From the NCBI RefSeq assembly GCF_023015905.1, contig NZ_JALKBD010000012.1:97545-161544 (forward strand): a stretch of DNA of 64,000 nucleotides, given 5' to 3'. The translations under genes were made by a program, and so were the position numbers. The DNA comes from Arenibacter sp. F20364 (GTDB lineage Bacteria > Bacteroidota > Bacteroidia > Flavobacteriales > Flavobacteriaceae). The notes under the pieces were generated by a model, which made no database searches, was not told the DNA's origin, and saw nothing but the letters and a program-made list of their open reading frames with translations. Of the stretch, positions 46,360 through 55,801 are shown piece by piece. Numbering within the stretch: position 1 is the stretch's first letter; each line of letters opens with the position of its first letter.

Positions 46360-46516
46360 TTTCACTCCATTATATAATTATATTTTTTGAGCTGACAACC
46401 CTAGCTAAAGTGCCTGTTTAATGATAATTAATGGTTCGTTCAAAAGTTCATTTGCAAAATTAAAATATTGTTAATCCCAATAAAAATTGTTAAAATTTTA
46501 TACCTTTGCATTATCA

Positions 46517-46930
46517 ATGAAGCAAATTTTTCATAAAATATCATCCTTTTTGATGGCTATTGTAGTGCTTTTTTCTACAATGTCATTTACTGTTGATATG
46601 CATTATTGTGGAGATAATTTAGTTGAAACTGCCATATTCCACAAAGCAAAAGGTTGCGGTATGGAAATGGAAAACCCTTCAACTGAAGGATGTTCTGTTA
46701 AGGTAAAAGATTGTTGTTCTGACGAACAGTTGATAGTTGATGGTCAAGATGAATTAAACATATCTTTTGACACACTATCTTTTGACCAACAATTATTTGT
46801 TGCTTCATTTGTTTACACTTATATCAACCTTTTTGAAAGTTTAGATAAAAAGGTTGTCTCCTACGAAGAATATAGGCCTCCTCTCGTTGTCAGGCAAATC
46901 TACAAGCTAGACGAGACATATTTAATTTGA
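46517..46930 (+). CDS. HYC_CC_PP-family small exported protein
   Basis: This protein has about 137 residues from the ATG at 46517. A TAnnTTTG element (TACCTTTG, 46501-46508) lies just upstream, so the earlier ATG at 46487 would lie before transcription starts. It has a hydrophobic signal (SSFLMAIVVLFSTMSFTVD) and conserved HYC (MHYCGDN), KGCGM and VKDCCSDE cysteine motifs. The family is found beside metal-efflux genes in Bacteroidota, and the Cys/His residues suggest metal or redox chemistry at the cell envelope. The gene is about 110 bp upstream of the CusA gene. Confidence 0.75.
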   Translation: MKQIFHKISSFLMAIVVLFSTMSFTVDMHYCGDNLVETAIFHKAKGCGMEMENPSTEGCSVKVKDCCSDEQLIVDGQDELNISFDTLSFDQQLFVASFVYTYINLFESLDKKVVSYEEYRPPLVVRQIYKLDETYLI

Positions 46931-47037
46931 TTTTTAAGCAATAGACTTTTTTATCCAGTGGATGTTTTCCATTAGGATAATCCTTTGTATTCGGTGTTTT
47001 CTTAACGCCATTGTCTAATTGTTTAATTATCAAGCTA

Positions 47038-50000
47038 ATGCTAAACAAAAGCATAAAATTTCTAATAGAAAACAAACTTGTTGCAGTATTACTACTCGTT
47101 CTATTCATAGGATGGGGAATAGTAAATGCACCTTTTAATTGGGATACTGGTTTTTTACCATCCAATCCTGTAGCTGTGGATGCCATACCCGATATTGGTG
47201 AAAATCAGCAAATCGTTTTTACTAAATGGGATGGTCGTTCTCCACAGGATATAGAGGACCAAATAACGTACCCATTAACAACATCGCTTCTAGGTATCCC
47301 AGGAGTGAAAACCATCCGTAGCTCGTCAATGTTCGGGTTTTCGAGCATCTATATCATCTTTGAAGAGGATATAGAGTTCTATTGGAGTCGTAGCCGTATT
47401 CTCGAAAAGCTAAATTCATTGCCGAGTGGATTACTTCCAGAGGGAGTTAACCCAGCTTTGGGGCCAGATGCAACGGGCTTGGGACAAATATTTTGGTACA
47501 CACTAGAAGGTCGTGACGAAAATGGAAAAGTTACTGGTGGATGGGATTTACACGAATTAAGAAGCATTCAAGACTACTACGTAAAATATGCTTTGTCGTC
47601 CGCAAGTGGCGTGTCAGAAGTAGCATCTATCGGTGGTTATGTTCAGGAATACCAAGTAGATGTTAATCCAGAATTGATGCGTCAATATAATATTGGCTTA
47701 CATCACGTTGTAAAAGCCGTAAAAGAAAGTAATAAAGATATTGGTGCTCAGACCTTAGAAATAAATAAGGCCGAATACTTGGTACGTGGCTTGGGTTATG
47801 TCAAGTCTATTGCTGATATAGAAAATGCCGTCGTCACATCAGAAGATTACACAGCAATTAAAATAAAAGATATTGGTAAAGTGTCTTTAGGTCCAGCAAC
47901 TCGTAGAGGAATATTAGACAAAGAAGGTGCGGAAGTTGTAGGAGCAGTTGTAGTAGCTCGATATGGTGCAAATCCGATGGAAGTCATTAATAATGTTAAA
48001 GAAAAAATAAATGAATTAAGTCCTGGATTACCGTCGAAAGTATTGAGTGATGGAAGAACCTCGCAAGTAACCATTGTACCTTTTTATGATAGAACAGAAC
48101 TTATACAAGAAACACTTGGAACACTTAACGAAGCACTGACTTTAGAAATACTAATTACCATTTTGGTAATCATTATTATGGTATTTAATCTTCGTGCTTC
48201 GGTTCTAATATCCGGGCTTCTACCTGTAGCAGTTCTAATGGTATTTATTGCGATGAAACTCTTTGGAGTTGATGCGAACATTGTTGCATTATCAGGTATT
48301 GCTATAGCAATTGGCACAATGGTAGATGTTGGTGTTATACTCTCCGAAAATATTATAAGGCACTTGGATGAAAATAATGAAAAAGCACCAATAAACACAG
48401 TAGTTTATAATGCTACTGCCGAAGTATCTGGAGCAATTGTAACAGCAGTAATGACCACTATTATTAGTTTTATTCCTGTATTTACAATGATTGGTGCGGA
48501 AGGAAAATTATTTAGACCGTTGGCATTTACAAAAACATTTGCTTTAACGGCATCCATCATTGTGGCGTTGTTTCTAATTCCACCATTTGCGGCGTTCTTA
48601 TTTAGAAAAAAGAGTATAAAAAAGACATCTGGTTATATAATCAATGGTCTTTTGGTCGCTCTCGGTATTGTTGCAATAATCTTTGGTTATTGGCTAGGAC
48701 TAATTCTAATTGCATTTGGAGTTACTACCCTACTAAAAATGCAGGATAAAATAACAGAAAAACGAGCCAATCTTTTAAATATTGGAGTTTCTGCATTAGC
48801 AATAGTTTTTCTTTTAGCAGAATATTGGCGACCACTAGGTGTAGATAGAAGCATTTTTTGGAATCTCATTTTTGTTGGACTTATTTGTTTTGGGTTATTA
48901 GGAGCATTCACTGTATTTAGAAACTATTACACACGAATCTTAAGATGGGCTTTAGCTAATAAATTACTATTCCTATCTATTCCAACCCTTATCGTCGTAG
49001 CTGGTTTTTCCATTATGAAAAATACAGGAAAAGAATTTATGCCATCACTAAATGAGGGTTCATTCCTACTGATGCCAACTTCTATGCCCCACGCAGGAGT
49101 TGAAGAAAACAAACGAATTTTACAACAGTTGGATATGGCTGTAGCCAGTATTCCAGAAATCAAAACCGTTGTTGGTAAGTCAGGTAGAACAGAATCAGCT
49201 TTAGACCCTGCTCCTTTATCAATGTATGAAAATGTTATTCAGTACAAACCAGAATATGCATTGAATGAAGAAGGAAATCGTCAACGCTATAAAGTAAATG
49301 ATGATGGATTATTTGAATTGAAGGACGGACGATTTATTGCAAATCCTAATAATTCTGAAAACGTTGCTTTCAGTACATTCGACAGCTCACAATTAATCGA
49401 AGATAGCAATGGCGAATTCTACCGAAACTGGCGACCAGAAATAAATTCTCCTGACGATATATGGAAAGAAATAGTAAAAGTAACCAAGCTACCAGGTGTA
49501 ACTTCAGCACCTAAATTGCAACCGATTGAAACCCGATTGGTAATGCTTCAAACAGGAATGCGTGCTCCTATGGGAATTAAAGTAAAAGGGCAAGATTTAA
49601 AGCAAATTGAAGCTTTTGGAATTCAATTAGAAGATATTTTAAAGCAAGCTGAAGGCGTTAAAGTCGAAGCTGTTTTTGCAGACAGGATAGTTGGAAAACC
49701 TTATTTATTAATTGATATACATAGGGAAAAACTGGCTCGTTATGGTATATCTATAGATGATGTTCAAAATGTGCTGAAAGTTGCTGTAGGCGGAATGGTG
49801 TTAACGCAAACGGTTGAAGGTCGTGAACGATATGGAGTTCGTGTACGCTACCCAAGAGAATTGCGAGCCAACCCGAACGATTTAAAACAAATTTACGTAC
49901 CTGTCGAAAAAGGAAGCCCCGTTCCATTGAGCGAATTGGCATCCATTCGATACGAACAAGGTCCGCAAGTCATAAAAAGTGAAGACACCTTTTTAGTGGG

Positions 50001-50745
50001 CTACGTACTGTTCGACAAATTAGATGGTTTTGCAGAAGTTAATGTGGTTGAAAATGCCCAAGCTCTAATTCAAGAAAAGATAGATTCTGGGGAATTAATT
50101 GTACCTAAAGGTATTAATTACCAATTCACGGGTACGTATGAAAATCAATTACGGGCAGAGGCAACATTATCCGTGGTAGTACCTTTAGCCTTACTCATTA
50201 TCTTCTTGATTTTATATTTCCAGTTCCGTTCGGTAGCCACTTCATTAATGGTTTTTACAGGAATTGCCGTAGCGTTTGCAGGAGGTTTTGTAATGATTTG
50301 GTTGTATGGACAAGATTGGTTTTTAAACTTCAATTTTTTCGGAGAGAATTTACGAGACCTATTTCAAATGCATACGATTAATTTAAGTGTTGCTGTTTGG
50401 GTTGGTTTCATCGCCTTATTTGGTATAGCAACAGATGATGGTGTGGTTATGGCAACCTATTTAACCCAAACCTTTGATAGAAATACACCTGAAACAAAAC
50501 AGGAAATAAGAGCATCTGTTGTTGAAGCTGGAGAAAAACGTATTCGTCCTTGCCTGATGACCACAGCTACCACCATATTGGCATTATTGCCAATTTTAAC
50601 ATCAACTGGTCGAGGAAGTGATATTATGATTCCTATGGCAATACCAAGTTTTGGAGGTATGGTCATCGCTCTAATCACATTATTTGTTGTTCCTGTTCTA
50701 TATAGTTGGAAACAAGAAGTACAACTTAAAAAAATAGCGAAATGA
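47038..50745 (+). CDS. cusA: CusA/CzcA-type heavy-metal efflux RND pump
   Basis: This inner-membrane RND proton antiporter is about 1235 residues, starting at MLNKSIKFLIENK, since the ATG 9 codons earlier adds unlikely residues. Family marks include SNPVAVDAIPDIGENQ, PQDIEDQITYPL, GTMVDVGVILSEN near residue 420 and IATDDGVVMATYL near 1135. Extra hydrophobic segments between about residues 530 and 630 make it longer than the roughly 1050-residue proteobacterial CusA. It pumps Cu(I)/Ag(I) or similar metals out with a TolC-like channel (next gene, 4-bp overlap) and a CusB-type adaptor, which here lies 10 kb downstream. Confidence 0.93.
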   Translation: MLNKSIKFLIENKLVAVLLLVLFIGWGIVNAPFNWDTGFLPSNPVAVDAIPDIGENQQIVFTKWDGRSPQDIEDQITYPLTTSLLGIPGVKTIRSSSMFGFSSIYIIFEEDIEFYWSRSRILEKLNSLPSGLLPEGVNPALGPDATGLGQIFWYTLEGRDENGKVTGGWDLHELRSIQDYYVKYALSSASGVSEVASIGGYVQEYQVDVNPELMRQYNIGLHHVVKAVKESNKDIGAQTLEINKAEYLVRGLGYVKSIADIENAVVTSEDYTAIKIKDIGKVSLGPATRRGILDKEGAEVVGAVVVARYGANPMEVINNVKEKINELSPGLPSKVLSDGRTSQVTIVPFYDRTELIQETLGTLNEALTLEILITILVIIIMVFNLRASVLISGLLPVAVLMVFIAMKLFGVDANIVALSGIAIAIGTMVDVGVILSENIIRHLDENNEKAPINTVVYNATAEVSGAIVTAVMTTIISFIPVFTMIGAEGKLFRPLAFTKTFALTASIIVALFLIPPFAAFLFRKKSIKKTSGYIINGLLVALGIVAIIFGYWLGLILIAFGVTTLLKMQDKITEKRANLLNIGVSALAIVFLLAEYWRPLGVDRSIFWNLIFVGLICFGLLGAFTVFRNYYTRILRWALANKLLFLSIPTLIVVAGFSIMKNTGKEFMPSLNEGSFLLMPTSMPHAGVEENKRILQQLDMAVASIPEIKTVVGKSGRTESALDPAPLSMYENVIQYKPEYALNEEGNRQRYKVNDDGLFELKDGRFIANPNNSENVAFSTFDSSQLIEDSNGEFYRNWRPEINSPDDIWKEIVKVTKLPGVTSAPKLQPIETRLVMLQTGMRAPMGIKVKGQDLKQIEAFGIQLEDILKQAEGVKVEAVFADRIVGKPYLLIDIHREKLARYGISIDDVQNVLKVAVGGMVLTQTVEGRERYGVRVRYPRELRANPNDLKQIYVPVEKGSPVPLSELASIRYEQGPQVIKSEDTFLVGYVLFDKLDGFAEVNVVENAQALIQEKIDSGELIVPKGINYQFTGTYENQLRAEATLSVVVPLALLIIFLILYFQFRSVATSLMVFTGIAVAFAGGFVMIWLYGQDWFLNFNFFGENLRDLFQMHTINLSVAVWVGFIALFGIATDDGVVMATYLTQTFDRNTPETKQEIRASVVEAGEKRIRPCLMTTATTILALLPILTSTGRGSDIMIPMAIPSFGGMVIALITLFVVPVLYSWKQEVQLKKIAK

Positions 50746-51959
50746 AGAAAATAATTTTAATAGCGATTGGGCTTTTAACATTTGGTTTTTCAAATGCCCA
50801 ACAATTGGAAACTCTCATTGAGGAGGCATTGAAAAACAGTCCCGAAATTCAAAAATTTGAATTGCAATATAGTATTGTTTCTGAAAAAGTAAATGAAGTA
50901 AACACGATTCCAAATACTGAATTTGGAGTTGGATACTTTGTTAGTGAACCGGAGACAAGAACAGGGGCTCAACGCTTTAAAGTATCAGCAAAACAAATGT
51001 TACCCTGGTTTGGTTCGATAACTGCTAGGGAAAACTATGTGAACTCATTGGCCGATGCCAAATATGAGGACATTGTTATTGCCAAAAGAAAATTAATCGC
51101 TACCGTATCGCAATCCTACTACAATTTGTATGCGAACAAAGCAAAGCAAAAGGTATTAGTGCAAAATATTGAATTGCTCGAAACCTATGAGACTTTGGCA
51201 TTGACTTCTGTAGAAGTTGGCAAAGCTTCAGCTGTGGACGTATTGCGATTACAAATGCGTCAAAATGAGTTGGAACAATTAAAGGAAGTATTAGCTCAAC
51301 AATATTTGGCAGAACAAACGGCTCTCAATAAACTTTTGAACCGTGATAAGGATATTGCTGTGAATGTAGTTCAAGAATTAACCATTCCTTCTGAAACCAC
51401 TTTGATAAATACAGAAAACTTATCCCTGCATCCAGAATTGATAAAATATGACAAACTCTACCAATCTGTTGAGCAGTCAGAATTATTGAATCAAAAAGAA
51501 AGCCTTCCTATGATTGGTTTTGGTTTGGATTATGTCAACGTTGACAAGCGACCTAATATGAATTTTAGTGATAACGGAAAAGACATTGTAATGCCAATGG
51601 TATCAGTATCAATTCCAATTTTCAACAAAAAATACAAATCTCAAACCAAGCAGAATGAGTTTAAACAGCAGGAAATAACTGCACAGAAACAAGAACGATT
51701 GAACAAATTGGAAACTGTATTAGATAAAGCCGTAAACGATAGAATCTCAGCAAGAATAAGCAATGAGACTCAATTGAAGAATTTGGAGCAAGCCAATGAT
51801 GCTGAAGAAATTTTAATCAAAAGCTATGAAACTGGAACAATTGATTTTAACGATGTTCTGGACATTCAGGAACTACAATTAAAGTTCCAAATGAACCAAA
51901 TAGAATCGGTGAAAACCTTCTATGTTCAAACAACAATAATCAATTACTTAAGTAACTAA
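50742..51959 (+). CDS. TolC/CusC-family outer-membrane efflux channel
   Basis: This 405-residue exported protein (LLTFGFSNAQ signal) has two outer-membrane-factor repeats rich in coiled coil, for example around ARENYVNSLADAKYED and VDVLRLQMRQNELEQLKEVL. It forms the outer-membrane exit duct of the tripartite pump. It overlaps the cusA gene by 4 bp, so the two are co-translated. The Cys-lipidation site of E. coli CusC is not seen. Confidence 0.88.
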   Translation: MKKIILIAIGLLTFGFSNAQQLETLIEEALKNSPEIQKFELQYSIVSEKVNEVNTIPNTEFGVGYFVSEPETRTGAQRFKVSAKQMLPWFGSITARENYVNSLADAKYEDIVIAKRKLIATVSQSYYNLYANKAKQKVLVQNIELLETYETLALTSVEVGKASAVDVLRLQMRQNELEQLKEVLAQQYLAEQTALNKLLNRDKDIAVNVVQELTIPSETTLINTENLSLHPELIKYDKLYQSVEQSELLNQKESLPMIGFGLDYVNVDKRPNMNFSDNGKDIVMPMVSVSIPIFNKKYKSQTKQNEFKQQEITAQKQERLNKLETVLDKAVNDRISARISNETQLKNLEQANDAEEILIKSYETGTIDFNDVLDIQELQLKFQMNQIESVKTFYVQTTIINYLSN

Positions 51960-51987
51960 AAACAAGTATAATTTAAAATTAATAACA

Positions 51988-52602
51988 ATGAAAAAAGTAA
52001 GATTAACAACAATTATGGTAATGGCATTTATAAGCATATCGGCTATGTCTTGTAAAGATGCGAAAACAGAAAACAGTACCAATTCTGAAATGAGTACTGA
52101 GGAAGACCATTCAAAAATGAACCACGATAATTCCGATGGTCACCACGATGTGGATAAAAAGGAAATGGCAATGAACGGAGATGGAAATTCTCAAACAATA
52201 TTAAATGACTATTTCAACTTAAAGGATGCCTTGGTGGCAGATGATAATGCCAAAGCTAAAGAATTGGGTGCAACCCTCGCAACATCATTAGGAAAGCTTG
52301 ACATTTCAAAATATACGGATGCCCAGCAATCAGAATTAAAGGACATTATGGAAGATGCTATCGAGCACGCGAAACATATCAGTGAAAGTGATATTAAACA
52401 CCAACGCGAGCATTTTAAAGTTTTGAGCAAGGATGTTACTGATATGATAGCTATCACGGGAACACAAGTGAAAATATACGAACAATTTTGCCCAATGTAT
52501 GATGGCGGTACAGCTTGGTTGAGTACAAAGGAAGAAGTACGCAACCCATATTATGGAAGCCAGATGTTGAAATGTGGTAAAGTACAGCGAGAAATTAACT
52601 AA
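51988..52602 (+). CDS. DUF3347 lipoprotein with His/Met-rich metal-binding linker
   Basis: This 204-residue lipoprotein (FISISAMSCKDAK, Cys near 22) has an acidic, His/Met-rich linker (DHSKMNHDNSDGHHDVDKK) followed by a DUF3347 domain (about 70-204, ending FCPMYDGG...YYGSQMLKCG). The same domain forms the C-terminus of the adaptor at 60562. It probably binds copper or silver in the periplasm and feeds the pump. It lies in the cusA-channel operon, 28 bp after the channel gene. Confidence 0.8.
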   Translation: MKKVRLTTIMVMAFISISAMSCKDAKTENSTNSEMSTEEDHSKMNHDNSDGHHDVDKKEMAMNGDGNSQTILNDYFNLKDALVADDNAKAKELGATLATSLGKLDISKYTDAQQSELKDIMEDAIEHAKHISESDIKHQREHFKVLSKDVTDMIAITGTQVKIYEQFCPMYDGGTAWLSTKEEVRNPYYGSQMLKCGKVQREIN

Positions 52603-53058
52603 ATGAAAATTGTAAAAATCATAGCACTGATTTTATTGGCTGGATTTGTGGGTATTCAGTTTGTGCCCACAGACCTCAATCAAAGTGATACTGTGCCAAA
52701 AACTGACTTCTTGTTGGTAAACAACACCCAAGAAAGCATAAGCGCACTATTACAAGAGTCCTGCTATGATTGTCATAGTAATAACACAGAATACCCTTGG
52801 TATAATAAGGTACAACCTGTTGCTTGGTTTTTAGAAGACCATATTAATGAAGGAAAGGAAGAATTGAATTTCAATGAATGGGATGCGTATTCCAACCGAA
52901 GAAAAAACAGCAAACTAAAGTCAATAATTAGTCAGGTTAAAGATGATGAGATGCCACTAGCATCTTACACCTTGATTCACAAGGATGCTAAGTTGTCCAA
53001 TTCTGAAAAGACCTTGATTATTGATTATATGAAGAACCTAAAAGAAAAATTAAAATAA
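52603..53058 (+). CDS. Heme-binding-domain (c-type-like) protein
   Basis: This 151-residue protein has an N-terminal hydrophobic segment (KIIALILLAGFVGIQFV) and a CYDCHSNNTEYPWYN motif (Cys-x-x-Cys-His near residue 51), the heme-attachment signature of the haem_bd family. Its start immediately follows the previous stop codon. It may support redox changes of copper or of the envelope during metal stress. The exact role is unknown. Confidence 0.8.
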   Translation: MKIVKIIALILLAGFVGIQFVPTDLNQSDTVPKTDFLLVNNTQESISALLQESCYDCHSNNTEYPWYNKVQPVAWFLEDHINEGKEELNFNEWDAYSNRRKNSKLKSIISQVKDDEMPLASYTLIHKDAKLSNSEKTLIIDYMKNLKEKLK

Positions 53059-53128
53059 AGCCCTGATATGGGAAGGAAATACTGGTTGGTTAATAGCCCT
53101 TCCCATTTCAGGCACTATAAAAAGTATT

Positions 53129-53686
53129 ATGAAACAAACCCTTAACATAAAGAATATGGTATGTGACAGATGCAAATCAACTGTATTACGGGAGTTGGAA
53201 GCATTGGGTTGTGACATAAAAACGGTTGAGCTTGGACAAATTGTTCTAAACAAAAAGACAGGCATCCAAACATTAGAATTAGAAAAAGTGCTGAGCAAAC
53301 ACGGTTTTGAAATCATAAAGGATGAAACAGAAATATTGATAGAGGAAATAAAAATTGCGCTCATAAAAAAAATCGAAAATCAGGACAATGCAAACCTTTC
53401 ATCTTTTTTGACCAAAAGGTTTAATAATTCTTATTCGGCTTTAAGCAAACTGTTCAGCAAAACTGAAGGTGTAACGATTGAAAAATATGAAATCAATTTA
53501 AAGATTGAAAAGGTAAAAGAACTGATACAGTTGAGGCAATTAAATTTTTCTGAAATAGCCTACAGCTTGAATTACAATAATAGTAGCCATTTGGCAAGAC
53601 AGTTTAAAAATGTAACAGGAATGTCAATGACGACATTTAAAAATCTACAAAAATGGAACAGAAAATCCATAGACCAAATTGTGTAA
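53129..53686 (+). CDS. HMA-like domain fused to AraC-type DNA-binding domain, likely metal-responsive regulator
   Basis: In this 185-residue protein the first roughly 65 residues form an HMA-like ferredoxin fold with a Cys-x-x-Cys motif (NMVCDRCKSTV near residues 11-16). The C-terminal part (about 110-180) is an AraC-type HTH (QLNFSEIAYSLNYNNSSHLA, FKNVTGMSMTTFK). Copper binding to the HMA part would directly control DNA binding. It is transcribed between the efflux operon and the HMA-MauE gene, so it is the probable local regulator of the island. Confidence 0.8.
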   Translation: MKQTLNIKNMVCDRCKSTVLRELEALGCDIKTVELGQIVLNKKTGIQTLELEKVLSKHGFEIIKDETEILIEEIKIALIKKIENQDNANLSSFLTKRFNNSYSALSKLFSKTEGVTIEKYEINLKIEKVKELIQLRQLNFSEIAYSLNYNNSSHLARQFKNVTGMSMTTFKNLQKWNRKSIDQIV

Positions 53687-53763
53687 GGATTATCCAGAAT
53701 TGTACAAATGAAGGTGCGTTGCAGAAATTAATTTTGTGTAATAATCATTAAAAAAAATGAACA

Positions 53764-54498
53764 ATGACACATACATATAACATAACAGGAATGACCTGCG
53801 GAGGCTGTAAAGCATCCGTAGAAAAATATTTGGGTAATGTGGACAACGTTACCAACGTTTCTGTTAACCTTGAAAAAGCCGAAGCTGAAGTTACAATGAG
53901 TAGCCACGTTGCTACGGAAGCCCTTAAAAAAGCGTTACCTGAAAAATATACTCTTTCAGAAAAGGATAACAAAAACGTTTTTCAGATGACATCCCAATCC
54001 TTGGATGCCACTGAGCAAAAATCAAAACTGCAACAATTACAGCCCTTGTTGCTCATCCTTTTTTACATTGCAACTGCGAGTATTTTGTTGCATTATAAGA
54101 ATTGGGATGGTAATGCCGTAATGCTGGATTTTATGGGTTTGTTTTTCATAGTGTTCAGTTTCTTCAAGATGCTCGATTTAAAGAATTTCCCAGAATCCTT
54201 CAGAATGTATGACCCATTGGCAAAACGGGTTTCAATATATGGCTGGATATATCCATTCATCGAAACTGTTCTCGGGCTGATGTTCTTAATGCGTTTTGAA
54301 ATTGAAATTGCTCTTATAGCCACACTTATAATATTAAGTATTACAACGATTGGTGTTACTAAAACGCTTCTGGATAAAAAATCAATTCGTTGTGCTTGTC
54401 TCGGAACGGCGCTAAAATTGCCAATGACTGAAGCCACATTTATAGAAAATGCCATTATGATTGTGATGGCGATTGTAATGTTAACCCAAATTATATAA
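53764..54498 (+). CDS. HMA domain fused to MauE/DoxX-like membrane protein
   Basis: This 244-residue protein has an N-terminal HMA domain with MTCGGCKASV (Cys-x-x-Cys near residues 11-14) and a C-terminal four-helix membrane domain resembling MauE (methylamine-utilization protein E). A further CACLG cysteine pair lies near residue 215 between the last helices. It could pass metal or disulfide-derived electrons across the membrane. Fusions of this kind recur in flavobacterial metal islands. It is followed after 3 bp by two small membrane proteins, suggesting one unit. Confidence 0.8.
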   Translation: MTHTYNITGMTCGGCKASVEKYLGNVDNVTNVSVNLEKAEAEVTMSSHVATEALKKALPEKYTLSEKDNKNVFQMTSQSLDATEQKSKLQQLQPLLLILFYIATASILLHYKNWDGNAVMLDFMGLFFIVFSFFKMLDLKNFPESFRMYDPLAKRVSIYGWIYPFIETVLGLMFLMRFEIEIALIATLIILSITTIGVTKTLLDKKSIRCACLGTALKLPMTEATFIENAIMIVMAIVMLTQII

Positions 54499-54501
54499 AA
54501 G

Positions 54502-54696
54502 ATGAAATCACATACACTTTGGATGATATTAGGTTGTGTACTTCCGTTGCTACTCATTTTTATTGCACCAAGTATAGGAATGGGCGAAAACGTTTCCTTG
54601 TTCATTTTTATAATTCTAATGTTCGGATGTCATCTGTTAATGCCGCATCACAAGCATAATCACGATAAAGAAAACAACAATAAACCACAATTATGA
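54502..54696 (+). CDS. Small membrane protein with His-rich tail
   Basis: This 64-residue protein has two hydrophobic segments (LWMILGCVLPLLLIFIAPSI; LFIFIILMFGCHLLM) and a His/Asn-rich tail (PHHKHNHDKENNNK). It resembles the DUF2933-like small proteins near copper genes. Its stop overlaps the start of the next gene by 4 bp. The His tail may bind metal. Confidence 0.65.
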   Translation: MKSHTLWMILGCVLPLLLIFIAPSIGMGENVSLFIFIILMFGCHLLMPHHKHNHDKENNNKPQL

Positions 54697-54965
54697 AAAC
54701 AATCAACATCAAAAAATTAGGATTGGCCACAGGCCTAACTGGAGCATTGCTCTATTTGGGTTGTATGGTGGTAATGTTTACGGTTGGCCGTGAAGGGTCT
54801 GTAAAATTCTTCAATAGCCTACTGCACGGACTGGATGTATCGACTGTAATTAGGATGGATATTCCACTTTGGGAAGCTTGTCTAGGAATTGTTCAAACGT
54901 TCATTTTGGGTTGGTTAATCGGTGCCTGTATTGCATCGCTTTATAATTGGCAAATAAAGAAATAA
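54693..54965 (+). CDS. DUF5676-like small membrane protein
   Basis: This 90-residue protein has two predicted membrane helices (TGLTGALLYLGCMVVMFTVG; LGIVQTFILGWLIGACIASL) joined by a soluble loop containing LHGLDVSTVIRM. Proteins of this type are found in metal-resistance islands. Function unknown. It lies 2 bp upstream of the universal stress protein gene and overlaps the previous small gene. Confidence 0.65.
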   Translation: MKTINIKKLGLATGLTGALLYLGCMVVMFTVGREGSVKFFNSLLHGLDVSTVIRMDIPLWEACLGIVQTFILGWLIGACIASLYNWQIKK

Positions 54966-54966
54966 G

Positions 54967-55800
54967 ATGAAAAATATATTAGTACCCACGGATTTTTCAG
55001 ATAACTGCAATAAAGCAGCAGAATTGGCTATAGAAATGGCGGCACTTTTTAATGCAGAAATCCATTTTTTGCATCAAATAAGTACAGTAGTTAACTGGAC
55101 AAAATTAACCAAGACCCAGGAGCAAAACTACCCTGATACCCTTGCAGCAATTGGCATAGCTAAAAGTAAATTGAGGGCTTTGGACAAAGAAGCTGAAGGT
55201 AAAGGTTTAAAGTCAAGGACGTTTTTAGAATTTATTACTGACGAAGATGCAATTGTAGCCCATTCTCACAACTTTAATCACGATTTCATTATTACCGGAA
55301 GTAAAGGCATACAAAATGGGTTTTTAAAGAAATTGTTAGGAAGCAATGCCCAAAAAATCATTCGGAAAGCAAGAGTACCAATTTTGGTTGTAAAAGAAGA
55401 TACAGTAGCCTTTCCTTTTAAGGATATCGTATTTGTGTCTGATTTTAAGGAAGATATATCCAATGCCTTTATTGAGTTAAAAAGCATAGCCAAAAAGTGT
55501 AATGCCAAAATCCATTTGTTGAACATTAACACCACATCAGATTTTAATAGTGTTGAAAATGGATTGCAACCCATCAAAGAGTTTTTAACGCACTTCCCAA
55601 AATTGGAAAACTATGCAATGCACGTCTATAATGAATCTACCGTATTAGGTGGTATTGAAAAATTTGAAGGTTCAAATAATGTGGATTTAATAGCAATGTA
55701 TACCCATAGTAGAAAAGGATTTGCAAGTGTCTTTTCAAAGAGTATTGCTGAGAGTGTTACTAATCATTCAAAAAAACCTGTAATGACAGTACATCTTTAA
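54967..55800 (+). CDS. Tandem UspA-domain universal stress protein
   Basis: This 277-residue cytoplasmic protein has two UspA domains (1 to about 140, starting ILVPTDFSDNCNKAAELAIE, and about 150-277, starting IVFVSDFKEDI). Each has a Gly/Ser-rich nucleotide-binding-type segment (ITGSKGIQNGFLKKLLGSNA; YTHSRKGFASVFSKSIAESV). Such proteins respond to stress and bind ATP in some members. It sits in the middle of the metal island, 1 bp after the preceding gene. Confidence 0.88.
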   Translation: MKNILVPTDFSDNCNKAAELAIEMAALFNAEIHFLHQISTVVNWTKLTKTQEQNYPDTLAAIGIAKSKLRALDKEAEGKGLKSRTFLEFITDEDAIVAHSHNFNHDFIITGSKGIQNGFLKKLLGSNAQKIIRKARVPILVVKEDTVAFPFKDIVFVSDFKEDISNAFIELKSIAKKCNAKIHLLNINTTSDFNSVENGLQPIKEFLTHFPKLENYAMHVYNESTVLGGIEKFEGSNNVDLIAMYTHSRKGFASVFSKSIAESVTNHSKKPVMTVHL

Positions 55801-55801
55801 A

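Noticed and set aside
54093..54605. Minus-strand open frame of 170 codons
   Set aside because: It is antisense to the HMA-MauE gene and the following small gene, and its hydrophobic sequence is a shadow of the membrane helices on the plus strand.
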